In this document: positions 1-7,806 of the stretch, in pieces
How the letters are laid out: each line of letters begins with the position of its first letter
Numbering within the stretch: position 1 is the stretch's first letter
Source: JAQIBY01 sp046546095
GTDB lineage: Bacteria; Bacteroidota; Bacteroidia; Bacteroidales; ML635J-15
Length of the DNA: 36,871 bases
Direction: 5' to 3'
Assembly (NCBI GenBank): GCA_046546095.1
Contig: JBKGYK010000026.1
Location: 1-36,871 of the forward strand
Position numbers and translations under genes: made by a program
The notes under the pieces: generated by a model
What the model was told of the DNA's origin: nothing
Databases searched by the model: none
The model's input: the letters and a program-made list of their open reading frames with translations, nothing else

Positions 1-34
1 CGGAATGCGATAAATCGCATGCCTACAGTGCCCA

Positions 35-143
35 CTCACTCAATCCCTCCATCATTCCATCACTCTGTCACTCCATCACTCCGTCTCTCCGTCTCTCCGT
101 CTCTCCTTCACTCAATCTCTCCATCACTCCCTCACTCTGTCAC
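35..143. repeat. Degenerate 8-bp tandem repeat array
   Basis: Thirteen consecutive octamers fit the pattern NTC(A/T/C)(C/T)TC(C/T/A) in register (for example ATCACTCC, GTCTCTCC three times in a row at 83-106, GTCACTCC), followed by a partial unit. The top strand is almost purine-free. No reading frame makes sense across it. It may be a minisatellite of an intergenic spacer; I see no link to the downstream genes. Confidence 0.8.
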
Positions 144-255
144 AACATTTAACCACATCATTTAACTATTTACTTTAACCATTTGGGCAAATGTAAACAA
201 TAATTTTGTTAACAACAAAAATTTTTTTGGCTCAAAATTTGTTTTACTTTTAACA

Positions 256-283
256 TTGTGTTAAAACCTTATCGATAGATTTG
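256..283 (+). promoter_or_regulatory. Candidate Bacteroidota promoter for the DUF6150-like pair
   Basis: TAGATTTG at 276-283 matches the Bacteroidota -7 element TAnnTTTG exactly. A weak -33-like TTG lies at 256-258, 17 bases upstream. Transcription would begin near 290, about 12 bases before the ATG at 302. The upstream 145-255 stretch is strongly AT-rich. Confidence 0.5.
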
Positions 284-301
284 CGTATTAGTGAAAACAA
301 A

Positions 302-646
302 ATGAAAACATTATTCTTCGGCATAGTGACATGCATGGTATTTATGTCCGGCATTCAGGCAAAGGCGCAAAAGGTATACAGTTGTGAATACCGGAGTCAG
401 TCCGATGTAAATGTTTATGTTGTGGATTATCGCAGTCAGGCAGATCTCATTGTCTACAAGTGTGATTATCGCAGTGAGGCGGATGGAAATGAAGGGATGT
501 GGTATTTTTGTGATTACAGCAGCGAGGCCGATAAAGAAATTTATTTCGTGGATTACAGTTCACAAGCCGATTTAAAAATATATTTTGCCGAATACCGCAG
601 TGAGGCTGGCTGGAGAAATAAAGAAAAGAAACATTTGATGTACTAA
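302..646 (+). CDS. Secreted DUF6150-like repeat protein (paralogue 1)
   Basis: A 114-aa exported protein. An in-frame TTG at 281 overlaps the predicted -7 element, so the ATG at 302 is the better start; it begins a clear signal peptide (K2, hydrophobic 4-18, AKA/Q cleavage at about 22). The mature part is six copies of an approximately 18-residue unit with a core such as YRSQAD, YRSEAD or YSSEAD followed by a beta-strand-like xVYxV or IYF segment, and it ends in KKHLMY. From memory this matches the DUF6150 family of Bacteroidota, whose function is unknown. The next gene, 16 bases downstream, is a paralogue with the same architecture but a different core, so the two are probably co-transcribed. 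Periplasmic or outer-surface location is inferred. Confidence 0.75.
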   Translation: MKTLFFGIVTCMVFMSGIQAKAQKVYSCEYRSQSDVNVYVVDYRSQADLIVYKCDYRSEADGNEGMWYFCDYSSEADKEIYFVDYSSQADLKIYFAEYRSEAGWRNKEKKHLMY

Positions 647-662
647 TTAAAACCAGATATTT

Positions 663-1007
663 ATGAAAAAATTATTTACCATTTTCACCGTTTCTGTTTT
701 TGTATTGATCAGCCTGAACAGTATGGCTCAGAAAGTTTATTCTACAGATTCGAAGTATGATGCAGACATTCAGGTATATGTTGCAGACAGCAAGTATGAT
801 GCTGATCTTGTTGTTCACAAGGTATCGTCGAAATATGATGCTGATGACAACAAAGGCTTATGGTATTTCACCAACTCCAAGTATGATGCTGACAAGAAGA
901 TTTTTCTTTGCGATTCCAAGTATGATGCAGATTTGATCATTTACTTTACCGACAGCAAATACAATGCTGAGTGGAGGGATTCCAGCAAAAAGCACCTAAT
1001 GTATTAG
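663..1007 (+). CDS. Secreted DUF6150-like repeat protein (paralogue 2)
   Basis: A 114-aa protein with the same layout and length as its upstream neighbour: signal peptide (K2-K3, hydrophobic core, SMA/Q cleavage near 22), six approximately 18-residue repeats and the same KKHLMY end. Here the core of each unit is SKYDAD, with only the last diverged to SKYNAE, whereas the neighbour uses YRS(Q/E)AD. Both versions share the inserted GLWYF/GMWYF element after the third unit. The pair must come from duplication, followed by homogenisation of the core within each copy. Function is unknown. It follows paralogue 1 by 16 bases without a visible promoter or strong ribosome-binding site. Confidence 0.75.
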   Translation: MKKLFTIFTVSVFVLISLNSMAQKVYSTDSKYDADIQVYVADSKYDADLVVHKVSSKYDADDNKGLWYFTNSKYDADKKIFLCDSKYDADLIIYFTDSKYNAEWRDSSKKHLMY

Positions 1008-1116
1008 TTATGCACATTGCATAAAATCATTGCCGGTATTCTACCCCTGTTGCAGCCATAATTCTGCTGCCTGACAGCCGTTGACATTTTTTTCGGATTT
1101 GACCAATACATTTCAT

Positions 1117-3108
1117 ATGAAGACCCGTCGTCTCATTTTTTACTTATCTCTTTTGGCTTTTGGTATTCTTGTATTCGGACTTGCCTATGTCGGGATAAAA
1201 AGTGTGAACCAGAATATTTCAGAGATTGTTGGTGATGACGGTGGTACAGGGAATATATCCCGGGCCGGCATACGGATTATTCACAAACACGGGCAGATTG
1301 GCATTTCAATCAAAGATGTACTGATTACCCGGGAAGAGAATCATGAGGATACTTTGTTTTTTGCAGAATATCTGCTGGTAAGCAGCTCTCCGAACTTTTT
1401 CAACAGTGAACCGAGCAGATACAAACTTATCGCCTTGTCTCCGCAGATGCATGTATATCCCCAACAGGAGGAAATCACTGACAGCATAGAGATACCTGAG
1501 GAGCTTCCTGAATTCAAAAATGCCCCATCCATGTATATTTCCGATCTTTCGATACACATACACAGGCATGGCAGAACTGTTACAGCAAAGCATCTGCACA
1601 TCAGGGGCAAGCCCACCAATACCAATTACGAGCTTGAGCTAAAATACGAACAAGACAGCAATTTGAGCTTACATGCCGGCACCAAACTCAGCAGGAGTGG
1701 CAAGCTCCGGCATCTGGACAGCAGTTTTCTTAATCTGAACGATACGAGGCTGGCGAATTTCTCAGTCATACTTACAGAGCGAGAAGGCAAGGGGACTGAT
1801 ATAAGCTGGCATGCCTGGCTTGACAGCACTTTCCTGGATGATTTTTCCGTGCAAAATGTTCAATACAGCGGACAGATGGCTTTTCACTCGGTGGGAAATC
1901 ACACTTCCGGTGAAAAAAGCAGCACTACAGATCTGAGCTTATCAGGCAATCTGAAAAGCAGCCATGGGAAAATTGACAGCATCATGATCAGATATCAAGG
2001 AAGAAGTCACTTTTCGCCTGAAGACAGTGTTTGTGTATCAGATTTGCTTTGCCTGATCCGCAGTGGCACTTCCCATGCCCGGCTGCATTCAGACTACAGG
2101 CAGGAAAGAGAAGGGAAAAAGTACAGTTTTACTCATACAGCAAAAGTGCAACCTGAGGATCTGAACATATTTTCCCGTGTTCAGCTACCTGAAACATGGG
2201 AATCCTCATATCATGCCGGCTTTTCGGAAAACGGCAGTGAAAAAATTACCGGACGTTCCCGTGTAGCTGCACAGATCAGCAATAAAGGAAAAGCTATATC
2301 GATTAAGCAGCAGGCCGATGATAAAGGCAGCCGGTGGATGCTAAGTACGAATGATTTTCAAGGCAGTGCAGATATCAGCGGATTGTTTGCCAGTCTGGTT
2401 AAAAACAAAACAACCACAGCAGACATAAAAATCAGGCAGCAAAAAATGCACATCCCGAAACACAAACATACGGGAGCAGGTTTTACTTTTCCGGAATCTG
2501 AAAAAAAGCCTGCAATAGCCAGGCCAGACCTCAACGGATACCTGCAATGGCGTGTGGACAGTTTGTTTTATGACAGCATGCTTATCTCCACAAAAAATGA
2601 TCTGCATCTGCATCATACAGACAAACAAGTTAAGCTCAGCTTCGGATTATACTCGGAACGCAATATCAATGGGCCAATACTGTTTAGCCTGACAAAGACC
2701 GGAAAGAAAAAGTATTCCGGCGATCTTTCCAGTCCGGGTTTACAGGTAAAAAATCAGCAAAAATTACCTTTGCTTAGAAATAACCTGAAACTTAACAAGA
2801 GCAGCATCAGGATACAAAAATTCAGCCTACCTTTCCATGCTCATGGTGACAGTCTTTCTCTCCAGACAAGCAGCATACGGACAGAGGGTTACATGTTGCA
2901 CCTGAAGGGTTTTGGAACGACAGAGCATCAAAGCATGAATCTGGGCATAACAGCACCTGCGGGGAAATTCACAGGTATGGCAGGGAGACTTTTACAAAGC
3001 AAATCAGTCTGTACGCATTCAGCAACTGATTTACAAACGGTTTTGCTGCTTATCGACCGAAAAAACGGGAAGGTAAAAATAAAAACACAAGTTCAGGAGT
3101 GTTTATAA
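1117..3108 (+). CDS. Large membrane-anchored protein of unknown function
   Basis: A 663-aa protein. The ATG at 1117 is chosen because it directly precedes a good signal-anchor (KTRR, then about 20 hydrophobic residues ending near AYVGIK); an in-frame TTG at 1081 would add 12 unsupported residues. The rest is soluble, without Cys pairs or catalytic motifs I recognise. It is rich in Ser, His and Lys and shows alternating beta-type segments and repeated phrases such as LHLHH, LSLSG and SSIRIQKFSLPF. The overall style (short cytoplasmic tail, one helix, long periplasmic beta-rich domain) resembles AsmA/DUF748-type envelope proteins, but I cannot assign it to that family. The histidine kinase starts 40 bases downstream, so the two may be co-transcribed. 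Confidence 0.7.
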   Translation: MKTRRLIFYLSLLAFGILVFGLAYVGIKSVNQNISEIVGDDGGTGNISRAGIRIIHKHGQIGISIKDVLITREENHEDTLFFAEYLLVSSSPNFFNSEPSRYKLIALSPQMHVYPQQEEITDSIEIPEELPEFKNAPSMYISDLSIHIHRHGRTVTAKHLHIRGKPTNTNYELELKYEQDSNLSLHAGTKLSRSGKLRHLDSSFLNLNDTRLANFSVILTEREGKGTDISWHAWLDSTFLDDFSVQNVQYSGQMAFHSVGNHTSGEKSSTTDLSLSGNLKSSHGKIDSIMIRYQGRSHFSPEDSVCVSDLLCLIRSGTSHARLHSDYRQEREGKKYSFTHTAKVQPEDLNIFSRVQLPETWESSYHAGFSENGSEKITGRSRVAAQISNKGKAISIKQQADDKGSRWMLSTNDFQGSADISGLFASLVKNKTTTADIKIRQQKMHIPKHKHTGAGFTFPESEKKPAIARPDLNGYLQWRVDSLFYDSMLISTKNDLHLHHTDKQVKLSFGLYSERNINGPILFSLTKTGKKKYSGDLSSPGLQVKNQQKLPLLRNNLKLNKSSIRIQKFSLPFHAHGDSLSLQTSSIRTEGYMLHLKGFGTTEHQSMNLGITAPAGKFTGMAGRLLQSKSVCTHSATDLQTVLLLIDRKNGKVKIKTQVQECL

Positions 3109-3148
3109 GCCAAATTTGCGTATATTTATCAAACAAACTAAATCTGTC

Positions 3149-5227
3149 ATGATAAAGAATTATACAGCATCTGTTTTTTTTCTTTTACTGAGCCTGATCC
3201 TTCTCGGCGCAAGCATCACAGTGAATGCCTTTAATGATCAATCCGACACGATTTTCTACATTGGCGATTCTGAATATCCTCCTTTTGAATTCATCAACGA
3301 GAATGGCAAGCCTGATGGCTTCAATATAGATTTGATACGGCAACTGGCCGATTATGCTGATACTGAAATCATTATAGACCTGATGCCATGGCATGTGGTA
3401 GTTGACAGCATGAGGATGGGATCAAAAACATATGTTACCTCCATGTACATATCTGAGCAGCGCGAGGAACTGTATCTTTTCACCAATCCCCACAATAAAG
3501 TTTCCCAGGCCATGTTTGTCCCCAAAGGATCAGATATCAAATCTCTGGAGGACATTACGGACAAAACCATTCTGGTGGAAGAAGGTGATATCATGCATGA
3601 AATTGTGCGTGATATGAGAATCAATGGAGATATCATAAAATTTGAAAATTACACAGAAGCTCTGCAAGCTCTTGCAAAAGGCAAAGGAGATGTTGTTTTC
3701 TGTCCCCTGGTTCAGGGAAACTATTATGTGAGAAATTCCAGGATTAAGAATCTGACCCACCGGAAGCTTCCTTTTCCTCCCCTGGATTATTGCTATAGCA
3801 TTGTCCCTGGCGATGAAGATTTACAGGCACTGCTAAATGAGGCTTTACTGATGGCAAGACAGGACGGTACATATGAAGACATTTACAAGGATTGGTACGC
3901 ACCCTATAATGGCCATGGATTTATGATTTTCGTGAAAAAGTGGTTATTGCCTGCAGGCATCATTCTTTTGGTTCTGTTGACCATTGTTTTGGTCTGGATA
4001 TACAGTCTCAAAAAACAAGTATTAAAAAAGACCAGTGCGCTTAAAGAGGAGCTGGAGCATAAAAAAATGACAGAGAAGCATCTGAAAGAAGCCAAGGAAG
4101 CGGCGGAAGAATCTGATGCTCTTAAAACAGCTTTTCTGGCCAATCTGAGTCATGAAATACGAACCCCGATGAATGGTATTATGGGTTTTTCAGACTTGAT
4201 TATCAATGACATGGATGAGGAGAACCCATACCGTGAACATGTAAAGATTATCCACAAATCCTCCGTGCAACTTTTGAATATCATTGAAGACATCATCAAT
4301 ATGTCCAAAATTGAAGTGGGGCAGACAGAGATTCACAAAAGTCAGTTTAAGCTGCATGAGTTTCTTGCTGATGTAAAAGAGCTTCATGAGCCGCTCCTGA
4401 AAAACAAGAAGGCAGATTTTCAACTTATTTTACCGGAAACGAAATCCGACATCACCATTGTCACAGATCAGGGTAAACTGAAACAAATTCTAAGCAATTT
4501 AATCAACAATGCCGCTAAATTCACTGAAACAGGGCTGATCAGCTTTGGCTACACCTTAAAGGGCGGCTATATTGAGTTTTTTGTTGAAGACACCGGCCCC
4601 GGGATACCTGAAATCCAACAGGACAAAATATTTGAGCGTTTTGTACAGGGAAAGAGCAGGCTTAACGCCCCGATTTCAGGCACAGGCCTGGGCTTATCCA
4701 TTGCCAAAGCATATGTTGATATGCTGGATGGTGAAATAGGCGTTCAGTCTAAGGAAGGTGAAGGCAGCAGATTCTATTTCACCATTTTGCCGGACAGTAT
4801 TGACAGCAAAGGAGAAACCAGTGAATCTGAACCGGAGCAAAACAAAAACAAGCAGAAAGAACAATTGAAAGGAAAACACATACTGGTGGCTGAGGATATT
4901 GTTGACAATTACTATTACATTAAAGAATTGCTGAAACGTTATAAAATCACATGTCACCATGCCAGGGATGGTTATGAAGCGATAGAATGCATTCGCAAAC
5001 AGGATTTTGACGCTGTCCTGATGGATTTAAAAATGCCTGTTCTTAACGGATATGAATCTTTTGAAGAAATCAGAAAGCTTAAGCCTGACCTTCCCATCAT
5101 TGCACTAACCGCATATGCGGAAGACAACGACAGGCAGCGGGTAATGGAAGCCGGTTTTGATGATTATATTGCCAAACCGGTAAATCGTGACATGATCATA
5201 AAAGTGCTGATTGAGCATATCAAATAA
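3149..5227 (+). CDS. Hybrid histidine kinase with SBP_bac_3 periplasmic sensor
   Basis: A 692-aa sensor kinase. The ATG at 3149 precedes a signal peptide (MIKNYTAS plus a hydrophobic stretch). Residues of about 35-260 are a solute-binding family 3 fold (FYIGDSEYPPFEF, DGFNIDLIRQL, DGTYEDIYKDWY), usually binding amino acids or similar small ligands. One membrane helix follows at about 265-290, then a coiled coil. The HisKA H-box has H335 in SHEIRTP; the ATPase shows the N-box (SNLINNAAKFTE), G1 (EDTGPGIPE) and G2 (GTGLGLS). A C-terminal receiver has an acidic DIVD pocket, phospho-acceptor D626 (LMDLKMP) and K in AKPVN. There is no HTH output domain and no response regulator alongside, so the output partner is unknown. 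It converges with the next gene after 12 bases. Confidence 0.92.
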   Translation: MIKNYTASVFFLLLSLILLGASITVNAFNDQSDTIFYIGDSEYPPFEFINENGKPDGFNIDLIRQLADYADTEIIIDLMPWHVVVDSMRMGSKTYVTSMYISEQREELYLFTNPHNKVSQAMFVPKGSDIKSLEDITDKTILVEEGDIMHEIVRDMRINGDIIKFENYTEALQALAKGKGDVVFCPLVQGNYYVRNSRIKNLTHRKLPFPPLDYCYSIVPGDEDLQALLNEALLMARQDGTYEDIYKDWYAPYNGHGFMIFVKKWLLPAGIILLVLLTIVLVWIYSLKKQVLKKTSALKEELEHKKMTEKHLKEAKEAAEESDALKTAFLANLSHEIRTPMNGIMGFSDLIINDMDEENPYREHVKIIHKSSVQLLNIIEDIINMSKIEVGQTEIHKSQFKLHEFLADVKELHEPLLKNKKADFQLILPETKSDITIVTDQGKLKQILSNLINNAAKFTETGLISFGYTLKGGYIEFFVEDTGPGIPEIQQDKIFERFVQGKSRLNAPISGTGLGLSIAKAYVDMLDGEIGVQSKEGEGSRFYFTILPDSIDSKGETSESEPEQNKNKQKEQLKGKHILVAEDIVDNYYYIKELLKRYKITCHHARDGYEAIECIRKQDFDAVLMDLKMPVLNGYESFEEIRKLKPDLPIIALTAYAEDNDRQRVMEAGFDDYIAKPVNRDMIIKVLIEHIK

Positions 5228-5239
5228 TTCGATTCGGCT

Positions 5240-5959
5240 CTACCAGTCTGTACGATTAGCCCGCGTAATCATTTCCGGCCGCCCCAGGTCCATCCAGTAC
5301 GCTTTATCATGCTCCCATCCCAAAATTTCGAAATCTGTTGACAGGCGCAAATATTCATCAATGATGGAGAAGCTTCCCCTGTCTTCCATCATATCCAGAA
5401 AATCCTGGGACAAGACCTGAATCCCCGAAAATGCCAGGTACTGTTTCATCAGACAGTCATTACGACTCATGCGGATTTCTCCGGTTTTTACATTTTTCCA
5501 GCCACATAGTTTCCGGTGATGATCAAACAATAAATAGCGACTGGTTTCCCGCCTGCTCACTGCCAGGCTGGCAAGGGCTGTTTTTGCATTGTGAAAATCA
5601 ATCAGAAGCCGGATATTTATCTGAGACCACACATCTACATTGTGGACAAGTACCGGCTCATCAGCTCTGAGCAATGGCCGTGCTTTCACCAGAGCTCCGC
5701 CTGTATCCAGCAAGGCATCACGTTCATCAGAAATCTGAATATGATAAGCTGAAAACTCCGGCAGGGCAAGATAATCTTCAATCTGGTCTGCATAATGATG
5801 AACATTCACCACAAAATGCCGTATGCCAAATTCTGCAAGCCTGTGGAGCAAATGTCCGAGCATGGGTTTTTGCCTGACTTCCACCAGGGCTTTGGGTTTG
5901 TTCTCTGTTAGCGGATGCAGGCGGGTTCCCAAACCTGCGGCAAATATCATAGCCTTCAT
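5240..5959 (-). CDS. Sugar-1-phosphate nucleotidyltransferase, MurU-like
   Basis: A 239-aa NTP-transferase. The N-terminus carries the nucleotide-binding signature AAGLGTRLHPLT followed by NKPKAL, and VHNVDVWS supplies the metal-binding Asp. The length and the absence of a C-terminal left-handed helix match MurU/RmlA-short enzymes, which make UDP-MurNAc from MurNAc-alpha-1-phosphate. The assignment rests heavily on context: the same operon encodes an AmgK-like kinase that would make the substrate. Mannose-1-phosphate guanylyltransferase is the main alternative. It is the last gene of the minus-strand operon, 11 bases after the 40-aa gene. Confidence 0.82.
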   Translation of the reverse strand: MKAMIFAAGLGTRLHPLTENKPKALVEVRQKPMLGHLLHRLAEFGIRHFVVNVHHYADQIEDYLALPEFSAYHIQISDERDALLDTGGALVKARPLLRADEPVLVHNVDVWSQINIRLLIDFHNAKTALASLAVSRRETSRYLLFDHHRKLCGWKNVKTGEIRMSRNDCLMKQYLAFSGIQVLSQDFLDMMEDRGSFSIIDEYLRLSTDFEILGWEHDKAYWMDLGRPEMITRANRTDW

Positions 5960-5970
5960 ACTTGTCTATT

Positions 5971-6093
5971 TCAAAGTGCTTTTGGCTTGCAAAGCTTTTT
6001 CTTTTTCACAGCTTTCCTGCCACATTTTTTACAATACAGGAGTGGATTCTCAGGTGTTGTATATTTCTTTTTCTCACAGGCTTTTTTACTCAT
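5971..6093 (-). CDS. Small Cys/Lys-rich protein, possible zinc ribbon (40 aa)
   Basis: A 40-aa frame lying precisely between the kinase and the nucleotidyltransferase. Its ATG overlaps the end of the kinase gene (the 8-base ATGAGTAA contains both the new start and the upstream TAA), and its TGA lies 11 bases before the next ATG, the spacing expected of a translated operon gene. It has four Cys: C6, C21 and C24 in YCKKCGRK, and C35, with many Lys. A CxxC knuckle with basic flanks suggests a metal-binding or nucleic-acid-binding peptide. I do not recognise a family. Being so short it would usually be missed by gene callers. Confidence 0.6.
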   Translation of the reverse strand: MSKKACEKKKYTTPENPLLYCKKCGRKAVKKKKLCKPKAL

Positions 6094-7516
6094 GATTCAG
6101 ATGCTTCTGTTCTCTGTGATGGATAACAATATCAACAGAATAATTGTTTTTCAGAAAGTCTGCCATTTTTTCTGCAGCATACACTGAGCGATGCTGCCCG
6201 CCGGTACAGCCAAATGCGACAGAAAGGAAATCAAACTTTCTGCGCCTGTAAGTATCCACCGATTGGGTAACAATCTGTATGACATTTTTCATAAAATCCT
6301 GCATGCCCTCTGTCTTATCCAGAAAATCAAGCACAGCCTGATCCTTACCGGTAAGTTTTTTGAATTCATCATATCGCCCCGGATTGTGCAAGGCCCTGCA
6401 GTCAAACACATGGCCACCACCATGACCTGAGAAATCGCGGGGAAGTCCTTTTTTGTATGAAAAACTCATAATCTGCACACGCAGTTTGCCTGATGTTGCT
6501 GTGCTGCCCTGCCATAGCTGATATGTATCATCCAGCAGCTTGCCTGTGAGGCTCCGGAGTTCAGGATATTCATCCAGACATGAAAAGTTTTGCCTGATAT
6601 ATCTCAGATTATCCATGGCCAGCGGAATGCTGAGAATAAAGTGGCTTTTCTGCTCATACAATCCCCGGAAACCATAGGCCCCGAGAGTCTGCAAAACCCT
6701 GATGAGCACATATGCCTCATAGTACATCATAAAATCACCTTGCTTAACAGGTATTCGCTGCTCCAGAGATTTCAGGTAAGATGAGAGAAGTTTGTTCCTG
6801 ACGGCGATAGGCAATTGTGCCCTTGCCTGCCACAGTAAGGATGCCACGTCATACTGCAGGGCACCTTTCCTCCCACCCTGGTAATCGATAAACCAGACTT
6901 TCTTGTCATGTATCATAATGTTCCTTGACTGGAAATCCCTGAACATAAAGAAGTCTGAAGGAGCCTTCAACAAAAAATCAGCCAGTGCATGAAAATCTTT
7001 CTCCAGGGCATGCTCATCAAAAGGGGCTTGTGATAAACGGGCGTAGTAATATTTGAAATAATTCAGATCCCAGAGGACTGCCTGCTTATCAAATTCACGG
7101 ACCGGCCATGTATGATCGTAGTTAAAGCCATCTGCTGCACGGGTTTGCATTTCCGACAGCTGATCAAGAGCCTGCCTGTAGTATGCCAATGTTTCCGGAT
7201 GGATTGTTTCACCTTCACGCTTATCAGATAAATGCTGAAAAAGTGAGGTATCACCGAGGTCCTGCAGGAGATAAGTGGTTTTGTCTTCAGAGACAGCATA
7301 CACTTCAGGCAGGTTTATTCCTTTGTCTCTGAAATGCCTGCTCATTTGAAAAAATGCAATATTTTCCCGTACATTGGGATTCTCGGCAGCCATGCCGGTC
7401 TGATTTCCAATTCTGAACCTGACATATTTTCTGTCTGAACCGGACTGCTTCAGTGGTATGAGCTCCTCAGCTTCGCGGCCAAACTCCCTTACTATAAGTT
7501 TTCTGATGTTTTCCAC
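6086..7516 (-). CDS. AmgK-like amino-sugar kinase fused to RapZ C-terminal domain
   Basis: A 476-aa fusion that starts with GTG at 7516; no ATG is found before residue 43, and the frame begins with the expected N-terminal helix. Residues 1-320 are an aminoglycoside-phosphotransferase/AmgK-type kinase: a P-loop-like QSGSDRKY near the N-terminus, catalytic D194 in FRDFQSRN and metal-binding D211 in FIDYQ. The known AmgK phosphorylates MurNAc or GlcNAc at the anomeric position. Residues 345-476 match the RapZ C-terminal domain, including SFSYKKG, the HGGGHVFDCR segment and GCTGGQHRSV (from residue 436). In enterobacteria that domain senses GlcN6P and controls GlmS. The RapZ P-loop ATPase half is absent. 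With the MurU-like gene downstream this suggests cell-wall sugar salvage gated by GlcN6P (inference). Confidence 0.88.
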   Translation of the reverse strand: MENIRKLIVREFGREAEELIPLKQSGSDRKYVRFRIGNQTGMAAENPNVRENIAFFQMSRHFRDKGINLPEVYAVSEDKTTYLLQDLGDTSLFQHLSDKREGETIHPETLAYYRQALDQLSEMQTRAADGFNYDHTWPVREFDKQAVLWDLNYFKYYYARLSQAPFDEHALEKDFHALADFLLKAPSDFFMFRDFQSRNIMIHDKKVWFIDYQGGRKGALQYDVASLLWQARAQLPIAVRNKLLSSYLKSLEQRIPVKQGDFMMYYEAYVLIRVLQTLGAYGFRGLYEQKSHFILSIPLAMDNLRYIRQNFSCLDEYPELRSLTGKLLDDTYQLWQGSTATSGKLRVQIMSFSYKKGLPRDFSGHGGGHVFDCRALHNPGRYDEFKKLTGKDQAVLDFLDKTEGMQDFMKNVIQIVTQSVDTYRRRKFDFLSVAFGCTGGQHRSVYAAEKMADFLKNNYSVDIVIHHREQKHLNHE

Positions 7517-7754
7517 ACGTTCGTTTTTATTTTGCTTTGCATACTTTGAGCCCCCAAGATAACAATTAATTTACGGATAATCCCGGAAAAACATACTACG
7601 GATACCACAAAAACAAAGGAAATAACAAATAGAGCCAGTGGAAAAGATTGATACAGAATATCAAAGCATAGGGGCGCTCACATTAAGATTTTTTTAAGTA
7701 AATGAATGAAATAGCATGCAGCCCGGTACGTTTTCTTTCTGATGCAATTTGAAC

Positions 7755-7784
7755 TTGTATTATCACAGGAAATAACTAATTTTG
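7755..7784 (+). promoter_or_regulatory. Candidate Bacteroidota promoter for batDE
   Basis: TAATTTTG at 7777-7784 is an exact TAnnTTTG element, with TTG at 7755-7757 19 bases upstream. Transcription would begin near 7791, about 16 bases before the batD ATG. The remaining 7517-7754 spacer between the divergent operons shows no further gene or structured element. Confidence 0.55.
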
Positions 7785-7806
7785 TGTATCTCATGGATCA
7801 GGCAAA

